Shown here piece by piece: positions 12,101 to 24,085 of a stretch of DNA of 64,000 nucleotides. A program made the position numbers and the translations under genes. Under the pieces are notes generated by a model. The model was given only the letters and a program-made list of their open reading frames with translations, ran no database searches and was not told where the DNA came from. Position 1 is the first letter of the stretch, and each line of letters opens with the position of its first letter. The DNA lies in NCBI GenBank assembly GCA_905178155.1, contig CAJINV010000003.1, forward strand, positions 9,183,979-9,247,978, given 5' to 3'. The DNA is from Amoebophrya sp. A120. Lineage: Eukaryota; Sar; Dinophyceae; Syndiniales; Amoebophryaceae.

Positions 12101-15100
12101 TTTGTTGTAGCGGGTCAGTAACCAAGTTTTGATTTGCGTCGACATCCGCAGGATGATGATCCTCAGATGCTGGATGTCTTGCGTGTGGTCCAGCACCTGA
12201 TGAAAATTTTTCTTCGCTATTCTTCTTACCGTCATCTATAGGTGGAGGCGCATCTACCGCAGGGATGAACTGCGCACTTTTAGTACTCTCCGAGTTGTAT
12301 ATCCACGCGCCGGATGAAGAAGAGGGAGACGGTAGCTCTGCCGCAGGATTGCGGTCTCGTCCCGTTAACATCCCAAGGGTATCCACAAACTCTTTGACGG
12401 GCGAAGTGACATTCGAAACGCTCGGTAGTTGTGGTCGCAGGGCCAAGTCTTCTACTTCGTTCGGCTGTTCGTCCTCCACTATTTGCGCTGTTGCTTCGCT
12501 ATCGGTGGCCGCGAAAGCAGGTACTTGTCCCCCGGCTGAAGAGCCAACAGCTGTGATTTCGCTTGTTGAAGCCGGGGGGATGCGAAGCGCGTAGCCAGAG
12601 GACGTCAATGCCGATGGCTGGATCAGCTCTGCTAGTTTCTCCGAGGAGAGGTTTTCCGCCAGAAGCGTCAGCGGCAAATCCGCCACAGAAGCGGAGGGAA
12701 TCGTGGCGCTGAAAGTTGAACTTTTTTCCTGTGCCTCCGGAGCGTCCGAACGTCCCGCACTTGTGAGGGCAGCTGTCTTCTTAACAGAACGACCAACGTC
12801 GTGATGGCTTCCTTGGCGAACGAGCAGGTCGAAACTAGGGTGCATCTCGCCCGATGGCGTTGCGCGAAACTGAAGCGGGCCGGGCGCGCGGAAAAAGTTG
12901 TGGTCACGCCACAGGGGTTCGAATCGCGTCTTGTACAGATTCCGGAGATTGGCTCGCGTCACCGTTCCCATAGTGCCGAAAAATCTCGCTTCGGTTCCTT
13001 GCGCAGCCACCTGAAAAGCCGAGGAATCGGATTGCATCGGATTGCGTGCCAGTGTCGCCACAGCGGTGGTATGGTCAAAGTCGCAGAAACGGTCTATGGG
13101 GACCCCGCAAGGCCGCCATTCCCCGACGTCCTGGACCAGCTCTGCGCACGACGCTATGTGTCCGGTAAGACCGTTTGCCAGCAGTGCACCCGCACAGTGG
13201 CCCAATGTCCAGCCTAGGTGACAATCAAAAGGTGTCGGCAGAGCGCCCGCACTCTCCCTGCTTACACTCCAGTAGCGCGGTGAGAAGTGGAGCCGTGCGA
13301 CCTCGGCAGTACGATCCAGCCCGATGTGACTCGCGAGCGCTTTCTGTCCCTCCCCTCCCTCTGAGATGAATGCTGGTGACCTAGTTGTAGCAGCCTCTGT
13401 AGTTGTTCTCAAGCCACCGTCTGACAGAGAAGGACCACGACGTGTTTCTGACGTGACACCAGGCCGCTGTGGCGAAGGTCTGCCACCGTTGACTTTGCGG
13501 AACCGGTTTTCGCAACTCAAAGCAGTCGGGGACCACATGGCCCAATTGATTCTTAATTGCTCTTGTGCCGTCATCCGAGACCGCGCCTCGACAGCCAGTG
13601 CCTCCACACGCCGCTCCAGTATCTTTCGCACGGCCGTGCCGAAAAACTTTTCGGCTCGCAGATCTTCTGGCAACATGGGTTGTCCAAGGGCATCCCGGCG
13701 GAAACACAGCGCGCGTCGCACGTGTTCAGGGAGAATCATGAACAGCTCCTGACTTTTGAAAGATAGTCGCCGCGAGACCCACTCTTCAGTGACCGTGTCA
13801 GGGAGGCAGGCCTTCGTGCTGCCGCGGGGAGCTGCTTCCGCATCGATCGAAAACTGGAGATGCGAAGGCCGCGAACTACCATGTTTGCTCCCCCGAGAGG
13901 GCGTCCGACAGAAAGCTGCCCCCTCAGGAGACGGCGAAGGCAAGGATCCGGTCGTTGTCGGCTGTTCTTGCTCTCGTTTGCTGCTAGAAGATGAGGCAGC
14001 CACGACCGGAGCTGATGATTCTTGTTCCGCCGGCTTTCCAGCGTGCCTTGGTGCGCTCTGCCTTTCGTCTTGATGTTCGAACACAACGTGATCGAGCTGG
14101 GCGATCTCTTGGCGGAGTTGAAACATGTCCGGGTGGCGCTCCAGCAGCCCGTCGGACAGAAGGACAATGCCCGACCAGTGACCGTGCACAATTCGACGAT
14201 ACTCCACGACGTCAGCAAGGTATCGAATGAGTTCTGGGACCGACGAAATGCCGAACACGTCTTCCGTCAGAATAGCCACCGTCGCGCGCACGTTGCACGC
14301 CAGCTCCAAGGTTAGCGCCGCGTCCCCGCAACGAATGAAATGCCAATACTTCCGCGAAGATAGCACATCCACTGCAATGTTCCCTACCACCTCGGAGAGC
14401 ATGCGGCGAGAGGAGTCGAACCCGAGAGTCAAGGGCATGTAGTAGGGAAAGTAGAAGTTCAGATTCTTCGACTTGGGCACAAACACCAACTGAATCCCCT
14501 CGGCGGCTAGAAGCGGTGCCAGCCGCCGTGCCCACAAGACGCACTGCGGCCCTCCTATCATTACCAGGTGCTGCAGGTGGTCTTGTTGACAACGCTGAAG
14601 CACAGCGGCTGGGCTCTCCAAATTTTCCACGGGAGAATACGAAAAGGCCGCACAGCCCCCTTGGTTCAGCCACCGTTTTACTTGAGCCCATTCGCTAATT
14701 CGCTTGCAGCGCCCCTCAATGAAGCCTTTCGGTCCCCCTACATATCCAACGAGTTCCACGGCGCTGCGACGGCCGGGAATTCGAGCTCCGTTGGCCCCGC
14801 GCGTGCAGCCTTCGCCGGGCAGAATGGTAGCGGACGTATCCGGTGGCTCCAGACCGCCACGCGGGGCCCACGTCCGACTCCGCTCGAGAGAATTCTCGCG
14901 CTGCTCCGCCGGGAGGTCGGCATTTTTCTGCTTTTGCGAAGACACAGACCCGCCGCCTGCTCCGGAGTGCGGATGGTGCTGCTGCACAACAACACCAGCG
15001 GAGGACCGCGTCTTGTCCAAATCCAAAGCACCTGCACTACTACCGGTCTCGGCGGAGGCGGGATGGCCGGTGGCCGCTACCGCCAACACCGGCGAAGCGG

Positions 15101-15755
15101 AGAGCAGCAAGCTCGGATGGTTCGCAGCGTGTTGTTCTAGGGCACTGCGTCCTACTTGGCTGTCTGACTCAGCCCGTACCAGGTCACTGCCAGAGCTTTC
15201 CTGGTTTTTTTTGAGGTAGGCAAACAATCCAATTATCACGTTCAGAATGCCTGCCGCGATCGAGTTATTACCGGACAAAACCACGCCCACCCGTCCCCGT
15301 ATCACCTTGTTTGCCAGCACAGTCGCGGCGGGAAGATCGGTAGAAGACAAGTTGGGCTCTTCACCCAACGCCGAGCCCACGGGAATATCGGAAGACGTCG
15401 TCGTCGGACTAGCGGCAACAGCGGCGGCGCCGGCCCGGGTAAAACTATCGCATGGCACCACCTTACGCCCTTCCTCGCTCCAAATTAGTGGCTCCAGGTC
15501 AGAAAAGCTCGGGGCATCGGGTAGGCGTCTCGTTTTGCGTGTTGCCCCTTCTCCTGCGACTGTCGACGGACTGCTGTGCTCGAAAGGAGCATTTGTGGCT
15601 GACGTCGGGGTCGCTGTATCCCCGCCGGCAACACGGTCGAAGCACACGCAGCCAGTGCGGCGATCTCGCACAGCCACAAAGCTGTTCTGCTCGAATTGCT
15701 GGCAGATGCGTGGGATCTGCTCTGTGCGGTGGATTTCTAGGGGACTCTTATTCAT
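6179..15755 (-). CDS. Tandem (fused) PFP/phosphofructokinase-like protein, probably non-catalytic
   Basis: One large first exon (ATG at 15755, to about 11045) carries an N-terminal low-complexity region. A first PFK-fold domain follows: GRVGVVLSG near residue 155, GGPQC near 400, SSRKYWHFIRCG, PTPFDCHLGWTLGHCAG and a GPLQF-like end. A Ser/Pro/Ala-rich linker of several hundred residues comes next. Smaller exons (about 10930-10850, 10823-10773, 10525-10246, 10010-9848, 9122-8220, 7880-7660, 7356-7175, 6853-6812, 6549-6179) encode a second PFK domain: VSIGVMFGSHQAPGFHSVV, GIPVASDNDFPFIQQSIGFD, RSGMPTNFDCNLAYT, GKTGYLVHAGNL, INAGPIQF. Fused alpha/beta PFP proteins are known in apicomplexans. Both copies lack the GGD-type motif (GGPQ and GNLK instead) and MGR. 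Only the second keeps a DND-like site, so I infer a regulatory or pseudoenzyme subunit. Stop TAG is at 6179. Several internal exon borders are approximate. Confidence 0.85.
6550..6811. mobile_element. Introner-like element in PFP (family 1)
   Basis: 262 bp. Terminal repeats are TATCAAATGCAAAAATGTC and the GGTCTGGAAG block; the duplication is GTCCA. Excision joins KLFPVLD to CLQGAARLL. Confidence 0.93.
6854..7174. mobile_element. Introner-like element in PFP (family 5)
   Basis: 321 bp. Ends are TATTGTGAGG and its near inverse, with the inner repeat GGAAAAATCCCCCCTCCCC. The duplication is ATGGC. Excision joins TEFQRA to IANDQRKLF. Confidence 0.9.
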
Positions 15756-18283
15756 CTTCCGCACGTAGCAGCGAGACGAGACAGAAGAGAGCGCAACGAA
15801 TTATATTAGCCTACGCTAAGAGGTCATCTAAGTGTGGCCCTCGATCGATCGGCTTTCCATCTTGCTTTTGGTTTTGCCGCAAGAAGAAGGCAGGTGGCCC
15901 ACTGCAGGCGTGGGTCTACAGAGCTGCAAGAACGAAACATTTACATGATTTTCCTTCTTACGTACAAAATTAGAAATACCTCCTGACAAGCGTGTATATA
16001 ATTAAGTAGACGTTAGAAATGATGTAGATCCTCTAGACCCACTACTGTAGGTAGCAGAAGGCGTACTTAAATGCGATTGCGTTTTTTATAAATATATGCA
16101 TTACTGATCGACCATGGCAACGAACCAGTAAGCACGGAAAAGGCATCTACAGAAGATGACGAGTCCGAACAAGCGTCAAGAACGACAGACGAAAACCCGT
16201 TTCTTGAGAGCTAATTTCAGTGGAGCTGTGTGTGTGTCGACCACAGGATATGATCTCGAATTAGGTTGATCCAAATTTAAGTAGTTGCAGTGGACGGAAC
16301 GCACGACCAAAGAGGAAATCCAAATACAAACGAAATATAGAAATCGGGACCGCTCAAAAAAACGCAGGGAGCCATGACGCAAAACAGGATACACCGCTGG
16401 GGATGAAGACGAGCAACCCTGCATACTGCTAAGGTCTTAGAAAAAACACAGAAAAAGCACAAGGAAGCCGGTAAGCAAAGATCCAGCGAAATTCTCTGTC
16501 AATCCGTTCACGTCTTTGGAAGGGTCAGCGCGAGCAGGTTCTGTGCCTTCGCTCGCAGCGTTTTCTTCATAAGTTTCACAGAAGAGGGAACTTCTAGGCT
16601 ACAAAGATGCCGCAAGACAAAGTATCCAAAGATACTACTTGTACGTGTAAGAATAGCACTAAAGCATTAGAATAACAACATATAAGGCTAAGCGTCTATA
16701 TTCTCATACGAAAAACATCTTTCTGATTTTTACTGGAGGCTGGAGCCAGACAGTGATTTAAAAAAGGATATGGCTTTTTTTGGAACTGTCTAAACTGACA
16801 ACGGAACTTTTTCGCGACCCTTGGATCCTTCCCCGCATGTTGTCGTGTTTTTTTAAAAAAAAGGGCCCAGACTGAAAACGGAACCCGAAGCAGTAAATAG
16901 GTGTTGAAATGGAAACACAGAACACCCAGGGAAGCTCCGGCTAGCGCCTAGAAGTAGAGAGACGGCTTCTGTGCGCATGGCTCCCACACAGGTGAGACAG
17001 AGCTTGCGAGGGTGGGAAAGTGATCGAATCGGTTTAGTTACGAAGCGACGCTGTCTGCGAAAGGAAGCGCGTGAGCCGAGACACTCACAGAGCAAGGGCG
17101 CCGGCTTTTGGTTCGTTGGAATTCACGCTCTTTGCCTGGTCTCCTAGAGACGGAAATGCTTGCAATGGGTGCGTATTCTGTCATTAGACAGAGAGCAGAA
17201 GAACTAGTCTGGGCGCCACCGCCAACGGCTTCGCTTTCACTCGGATGGGGCCGGGCGATCTGATCCCTCAGAAACTTCACGAAAATTGCCTCAACTTTTG
17301 TTGGGACAGAACCACCACCCAGCTCGGCAAGTGCTCAACTCCTATCCACATGAAAGGGAAACGATAGGGGCAGGGGGAGGATGATCGAAAGCGGTACCAA
17401 AGCGCCCCACACATAAGGGCCGGCGCTTCATGGCCTAGAACAACCCAGAGCCAACCGATTTCAAGACTCCCACACGATCGGACTACCCGGTGAGGGCGGT
17501 TGATCGTTTTACCCCCCTGATCGTGTAACAATATCGGCCAAAAATTTTCTTTGCCGAGGCCGCGCAGCCACCTCCACATTGTGGAGGCGGTTGCGCGGCC
17601 TCTGCAAATGCCCGTCAATGAATTACCAAAAACCCCAGGCACGAGGAAAAAAAGCCAGGACAAGCCGGGAGCCTTGGTGTGCTCCGCCTTTCGTCTTTCG
17701 CTGGGCGCGACTTGGGACGCTGCCTCACAGGCAGGACAATGGAAACGAAAGACCATTTGGCTGACCGGCGGGGCACACAGGTGGGGAGACAGACAAGAAC
17801 GAACGGTCGGCGGGGCTGCGGCCATTGAACGTGCGCAAATCCCGCAATTTTTGTCCCCCCTAGGAAGAGAGAGAGAAAAGAGAAAACAAGATCTATATCT
17901 ATTTTAGATCGAGAAAGAATAAGAAATAGAAAAAGAAGAAGAAAACGAAAGACGAGAAAACAAAAAACAAAAAAGCAAACGAAACGAACAAGAAGGCGAA
18001 TCGCCACGGTATGGTGAATGTCGGTTCCGTTGTCAGTTTAGGTAGTTCCGAAAAAATCCGATCCCTTTAAAAAAGATAAAGAGAAACAATATGCTAAGGT
18101 GCATTAACTATGTGAGACGGAACTGCTATGTCGTGTTGCTGGCACTGCTTTTGCACGTGTAGTGGTGTGTAAAATATCGAAACGGGAACGAAAACGACAT
18201 CTTTCTGGAGCAAGGGCTCGAACTTCGACAAAATAAATGCTGCGAAAAAAAAAATGCCGGTTAGAATCACAGACAAAGCTGAT
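15756..18283. other. Intergenic DNA between GT61 and PFP genes
   Basis: No convincing gene. It contains the hairpin at 17550-17608 and a purine-rich tract at about 17860-18000. A 182-codon open frame at 17277-17825 (minus) overlaps the hairpin and lacks protein-like features. Confidence 0.55.
17550..17608. repeat. Imperfect 28-bp-stem hairpin in intergenic DNA
   Basis: Arms TTTGCCGAGGCCGCGCAGCC... and its inverse with three mismatches around a short loop (CACATTGTG centre). It lies between the GT61 3' end and the PFP start. It could be RNA- or DNA-level structure; no RNA family recognised. Confidence 0.7.
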
Positions 18284-20589
18284 CTACTTCGGAGTGGTTC
18301 CCACCTCGAGATTCTGGCAGCTGCGCACCATTCCGCGCCACTTTTTGTACTCGCTTCGCAGTTCCGGTACATTGTACTTGAATTCCCAGTCCCCCCATGC
18401 CGGGCCCCAGCTCGGAACGTAGTTGATGTGCGTGACGTTCCGAAGCAGCGCAATGTTGTGGGCGCCCTTGTGTTCCGCAGTGAAAATCTCGACCGAAACG
18501 GAGCAGTTTCCGGGCTTCATGAGCACGGCGCCCAAACCGAATGTAGCTCCGTGCGGGCCAATCATGAGGCGAGCGTCCGCGAATGCTTCCATCTGCTCCT
18601 CCATGGAGAGCACGTCGGGATCGAAGTTTTTCACCGTGCATGCGTCGAGCCCGCGGGGGCTTGTTGCGCGCTGTCCGCCATCCAACGCCAATGCGTTTTC
18701 CTCGGCTTGCAGGGCCTGTCGCGCCTCCTCGTGATTCGTAGCCCTGCGACGATGGTCGTGGCGATTGTAAAACAAGACGGTACATTTTTCATGGGGCCCC
18801 GCCTGAGCGTGAGCGCTACCCCCTTCCGCGGGGTGCTCAAACACATTCAAAATGCGTTGTCTCGTTGACTCGATCAGGGGCGCCCGTCCTCGGCAGCTGC
18901 TAAAACGCGCAAATTCCCCCTGCTTTTGTGCTTGCGCATCTACATCAGGGTCCCCGATCCGACACTGGTCCAAGTCTGTGAGCCATCACAAAGAAAAGCA
19001 CACAACCGGCACCATATTGGTCGACACGATGAAATAAATGCGACGTGACTGTGATACTGCTCAATTGTAGAGCTACAGCTACACTTGCACGACTTGAAAT
19101 TCATAGAGCAAGTACCGCAATTTTTTCTTTCTGATGTATCAATCTAGAAGTGTCGGCTTCTTCACTTCGAATGTACCCATTTCCATTTCGATTTCTCAAA
19201 TCTCAATCTTTCTCTCAGGATATCCATATATAAAGTCGTATTTCCCTCGATGCTCTTTCATCTGCATTATCGTCACTTACATTTTGGTAGACGAATACGG
19301 TGTGGGCGTGATTTTTTCCGAAGTATGTACTTAGGGCGCATATATTTGCAATCCAGTCCAAAGGTGTCTTCGGGCTCAGAGCCGACAACGAAAAACACAT
19401 TTTTTCCCGTGAACCGCTTCTGGCTTGGGCCCTGCTGCTCTGTTTCGACACGACGATCTCCCCCTGCCTGCCCGGTCTGATGCTCTTGGGGAGTATCATC
19501 CCGGATGTACCTTCCCCCCAGCATTTGCCGATACAGGTACGGAACCTTGCAGACGCCTTCACTGCGGCTTTTGAAGTGTTTCTGCAAAACAAGAAGATTG
19601 CCTTCAGGCAGCGCGGGGTGCTGCGACGTGTGCTCGTCTTCTTGTTTCCCCTCCTGCGCGAGCTGCTCGCGCGCCAACAGCTGCGTAAAGTGAACCGAAA
19701 AAGCTTGTGGCAATCCTTGGTTCGGGTTCCAAACGTCTTCAAAATAGCTCAACACGAACAAGTTTTCCTCGACCACGCGCGGCCCATCGGAAATTTCCTT
19801 CCCTGCTGAACGTGCCCCTGCCGAAGGTAATTCTTCCGTTTTTTTGGGAATGCGCACGACTGCCTTTTTGTCGTCGCCGTCGCCGCCTCTCGCATAACGG
19901 TTCACCAACACCAAATCAGAACTCTCGTCCACTTTCCACTCACAGTCTGCATCCAAAGCCCAATCCCAATCGTCCGGAGCTGGTGTTTTCGCCACTTGAA
20001 AAAAACTCAGGTTCTTTCCCCAGCAATACGCACCTTTCCCAAGCGTCTCAATTTTGTTGCCGGTAACATTCAGGTGGGGCCCACTGCACTGCAACCATGC
20101 GGTGGCGTTCCGTCCCGAGGAAAAGTGCCCACAAAGCACGACCGAATTGTGTTTGTACCGTTCCAGGAAGCCGGACCCGAAGTGCGCGTCGCAAAGATCG
20201 GCAACATGCGACTCATGATCCGCTCCCGCATGCAGGCCCCGACGCCCAATACCAGTTGCGACGGCAGTTGTGTGGCCTCTCGTCTTGCTCACCTCACCCA
20301 AGAACGCTGACTTGCCCGGCTGATCGTGTCGCAGTGCTCCGCGACCGCCGGCGAAGTTGCGGCGTCTCACTTCACGCTGCGACTGGCTGACAAGGGCGCC
20401 CGCTGCCCGTTTTTTTATGGCGTCTGTCCACACATACCCAGAAACAGCAAGAATGGTGGCGCCGCGAGCAGCTTCATCTTGCTCCCCAGATGAGAGAAGG
20501 ACACGAGACAGTGCACTCCACTCGGTCGCCAGGGCCAACAAGGCAGGCCCAACACTGCTTCTTCTTCTTCTACCTAGTTTCGACGTCAT
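18284..20589 (-). CDS. GT61-family glycosyltransferase (EOGT/xylosyltransferase-like)
   Basis: Two exons, 20589-19281 and 18975-18284, join through a GTAAGT donor and a CAG acceptor, giving an exact frame of 666 residues plus TAG. The first exon is an N-terminal region starting MTSKLGRRRR with only a weak hydrophobic stretch, then a divergent lumenal-type domain with several N-x-S/T sites and YFEDVWNPNQGLPQAF. The second exon holds the best family signature, QMEAFADARLMIGPHGATFG, followed by GAVLMKPGNCSVSVEIF. This matches the GT61 pattern in which a hydrophobic strand leads to a G-x-HGA turn, then PG and VEI. GT61 enzymes transfer xylose, GlcNAc or arabinose to proteins or glycans in the ER/Golgi; the donor sugar cannot be read here. 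ATG 20589 is chosen because the upstream open frame has no other ATG. An upstream exon with a signal anchor is possible, since none is obvious. Confidence 0.72.
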
Positions 20590-22031
20590 GACTTTGTCGC
20601 GCCTCTCTTTGGAGCAACAGGACTGAAAAATGCACGAGTAGAAATTGTCGCAAAATCGACTAATCACTATGACAGGGTCGCCAGCTTTGTGCCGCTTTGA
20701 TTCTTGCGTGCGAAACTGAGTAAAAGGCAGGGTGAAAAAGGGTCGTGGATGACGAAAACTACCTTGCTAGAAAAATGATCCCGTCTAAAGAGTGCTACGT
20801 ACATAGTCAGAGTGAAGAAAAGGAAATGACCTAGTTGAGTGCCTTAACGATGATGGGGTCAACAAGCAAACTACGAGTGCGAACGCGTGGGTCGTACCCG
20901 ATGTCGGTAAGGGTAATGAGTGAGCAAAATAGAAATAGATCAACGAGGACAGCCGACCCGCCACACTCACAGGCAAGTTTTTTTCTCGTCAAGCTCAAGT
21001 GCGCAAATAATTTCTTCACTCCGCCGGAATGGGACCCCTGCGCCGGGCGAGTTCGCTCATACTTAGCGAGGGAGGACGCGGCGCCCAGGTACCTCAGACA
21101 TATGGCGCAAACTGTTTGTGCGTGCTGGCAAGCTAGCACTTTTTCCCTGTAGAACAAACATTGCCAGAGTTTCATCTGAGCGAATTAGTAGCCAGTGTCT
21201 CTGAGTTTGAGTTCAAGACTCCTTCTCAACACACCACGGTTGCGCAGGCATATAACAGCGCACAATTTTTTAATCTGATTCGCAACCAAATAAGAATGGT
21301 GGCAACCATTTTATGAGGAAACAATATCTGTCCTTTGAATCAACGACAGGGAGATCTACGCACGCCTTTTATGTTCTGAGGAGGAGCAGAAAGGCCGAGG
21401 AGGTAGCAGGTAGGGCGGGGATGAGAAGCAAATACAAATAGACGAGCGGTTTTACTTTTAGTTTTCTTACGGCTTTGTTCATTACATATTTCTCTTTGCA
21501 ATCAAGGTAGGATGTGAGTAGAGTTGTAGTACAACTCGGTTGTTGACGAAGCGGCGACACACAGCTCAAGCCTACGAGGGCAGACCGTGGTCTCGAGTGG
21601 GCACATAGGCCTGTGACACCCACACGCTCTGTCTCTCAACAGTAAAAATCATTTCATTTTTCCGGTAAATGAATTATCTATTTTCATGTATTCTTGGGAA
21701 GATGGGTTTTGAAGTAAATTGAAGTTGCAACTCTTCCTCTGTCTTGCTCTTGTTGTACAACAATCGGATAATAATAAATCATACATGTTGGTTCATCCGG
21801 TTGGACATAATTTCACGCTGCAGCGAAGAGAGACGTGGTACGTTTTCTTCTACCTGTTTTTACGACTGATTTTGCAAATAATTTTTTTTTCTAGTAATAT
21901 TCTTTTGTCCTACTTGGTGCCTACGGAGAGCGCGATTGTGTGACTGCAGCGATGAGTCTACTCGTTTATCCTTGAAGTTGATTCTCTATTTAGTTTAAAT
22001 CTTACATTTGGTTTTAGTGTTGAAAGAATTT
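20590..22031. other. Intergenic DNA upstream of the GT61 gene
   Basis: No supported gene. It would contain the GT61 promoter or 5' leader; no element recognised. An 84-codon minus-strand frame at 21369-21623 is unconvincing. Confidence 0.5.
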
Positions 22032-23988
22032 TTATAGAAGACACTCGTGCTTGTCTGTAGTGCACGCACTTGAGTTCGCGGAGGTAGCAGCTGTGACGGG
22101 CTCTTCGGCGCGCCGCAGTGCTTCATGAATGGCAGTGCCGTAGTCGCAAACCTGCGCAGTCCAGGATGAAACCGCTTCTTCCTCAGCGTTAGCGGAGTCG
22201 TGCAGTCGGTGCTCAGTAACTGCAACATTGTTGCTTGCATTCATGGTGTCCAAGAAAGAGGCGCTTCCACATGTACGTAACAGCTCCTCCCCGGTCTGCG
22301 GTGTAGTGCGTGAGCAGGAGCTTTCCAATGGATCAAACGCGGTCGACTGGCAGCCGTCAGAGTTGTGTCGCGGCTGGTGCTTATCTCCACCTGGCGTGAG
22401 TTGTTCCTCGTTGTCCGGCTCACAACTTCCGTAGGAATAGAGTGGTTGGGTCGTTCCGCGACCGTTGTAGTCCTCTGCGCGAGCGTATGAAAGTGAGCGA
22501 AGTAGCGCACCCCCCCCCCGGCCGAACAAGATGAAATGCACGCGCACGCCCTGCGAACAAGTAGTTCCACAATGAAACGGACCTTTATTCTGGGCACATC
22601 AACAGCACTGGTGCAAAAGCCGTTCATCTTTGTTGTTACTTGGTCTCACAGTACAACACGGACTGTACCCCATGCAGACATCAGCCCCGCTCGCACTCGA
22701 AGTGGAATCTTTGAGCATTTTATTTTTATCCATCGGAATCTTTCTCGTATCATATCATGTCCACATCGCACTTCATGGAGAGCTTGAGCTTCGCGTTCGC
22801 GAATCAATGCACATATTTCGGCATGGGCGGGGCGGGTGGGACAAATTTCCTCTAGATAGCACTTGCTGGGACTTGTCGTTTACCAACCACTTTCGGAAAA
22901 CATGCGCAACAGTACCCCACACCCCCTATTGTGCAGAAAAGTAAGCCTAGAGCATCGCCAAAGATATGAGTACTCACATCGCGACGCGATTTCAGTATAG
23001 TACAGATACGCGGCTGAGATAGCAGCCATCATTTGCACATGAAAAACGCAGCACGAAACGCTTGCACGGTCCACCGAGCTTCGGGCTAAGAGCGCGCTGA
23101 ACCGAGCCGGTAAGCACACTGCATCAAGCCGGTAGGTACACGTCGAACCGGGCCAAAGTAGTAAATCTATCGGACTGCGCGCCCGAGACGGAAGAAGGGT
23201 TCATGATTTGCTCGGAACAGCCGACGGTCACGCAACTGGCACAGCCACAGAACTAGCACAAAAAAGGAAATCAAAGCGGGATGCCTAGGTGTACTTTTCT
23301 GCGTCGTGATATTACTGCTACCATGTGCCTAATCTGGTCTCCCGACAGGTTGGACTCGTCAGGATTGCCCTTCGCATGGGCTCCGCAGTTTTCGGAGAAG
23401 ATACCTGAGAGTTTCCGAATAAAGTCGGCTGTCGCCGTCTGATCTCTTATCAATGGACCACAACTTTTATTCCTAGTGTAGAAACAGTTGCTTATGCTTT
23501 AACTTTATACATTCATAGATACAACATAAATCAAAGCGAGATCGAGCCACTTCGATAGTTTGGAGGGAATGCAGAGAAACTACCAGGCGAGTTAGGAACT
23601 GTCAGCGCGCTGCGTGTTCTTTTCCTTTTAGTTTGATTAACTGCAGTGATTTGGTCGCCAGCCGCATCACTCGTCTTATGCTTATCAGAACGCTGCCCGT
23701 GAATGAATAAACCAAAATTAATCGGAGCATCTTACTTTTTTTTTTCTCGGCCACGTTCCCCCCAGTCATGGTTCCGTAGGAGCGGGGAAAAAGTTCAGAC
23801 AGGAGCTTCCGCTGGCGTTGTTTAGGTAAATGCTTGGCCCCCGCCGTGACAAGGAGGATTACCGCAAGACAAAGCCAAAAAAAAGTCCTGACCGCGGCCC
23901 CGGAGTCCTTCCGCCGAATCCGGCGTGGTGCAGCGAGACTCGCGGTGGAAGCACCACTCGGGAGCGACTCTTCATCCAGGTCGGGATC
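22032..23988 (-). CDS. Unrecognised single-pass membrane protein (5' end unresolved)
   Basis: Several short GC-rich open segments are bounded by good splice sites. The first, 23988-23736 (after TTAG, before GTAAG), contains an Arg-rich segment (APRRIRRK), a clear membrane span (TFFWLCLAVILLVTAG) and a basic stretch (KHLPKQRQRKLL). A second at about 23446-23318 reads TADFIRKLSGIFSENCGAHA and ends at a GTAGCAG donor. Others are at about 23070-22983 (donor GTGAGTAC), 22927-22887, about 22838-22690 (HAEICALIREREAQALHEV) and 22610-22032, the last ending in TAA. The fold suggests a type II or tail-proximal membrane protein. I do not recognise the family. No start codon is convincing upstream of 23988, only about 100 bp below the stop of the next gene, so these exons may be the 3' part of the hevein-domain gene. 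Confidence 0.4.
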
Positions 23989-24085
23989 CTAATGGGAGGC
24001 GTGAAGTTTCATATGACGATTGATCATGGGTTATTCTTGCTCTAAACTATAGAATTACTGAATTAGCAACTAACACCCTGACAAA

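Noticed and set aside
10953-15764. Start of the PFP protein at 15764
   Set aside because: That codon is GTG. The first ATG in the frame is at 15755 and suits a eukaryotic start.
17277-17825. 182-codon minus-strand open frame
   Set aside because: It overlaps a hairpin, has no recognisable domain and no splice context.
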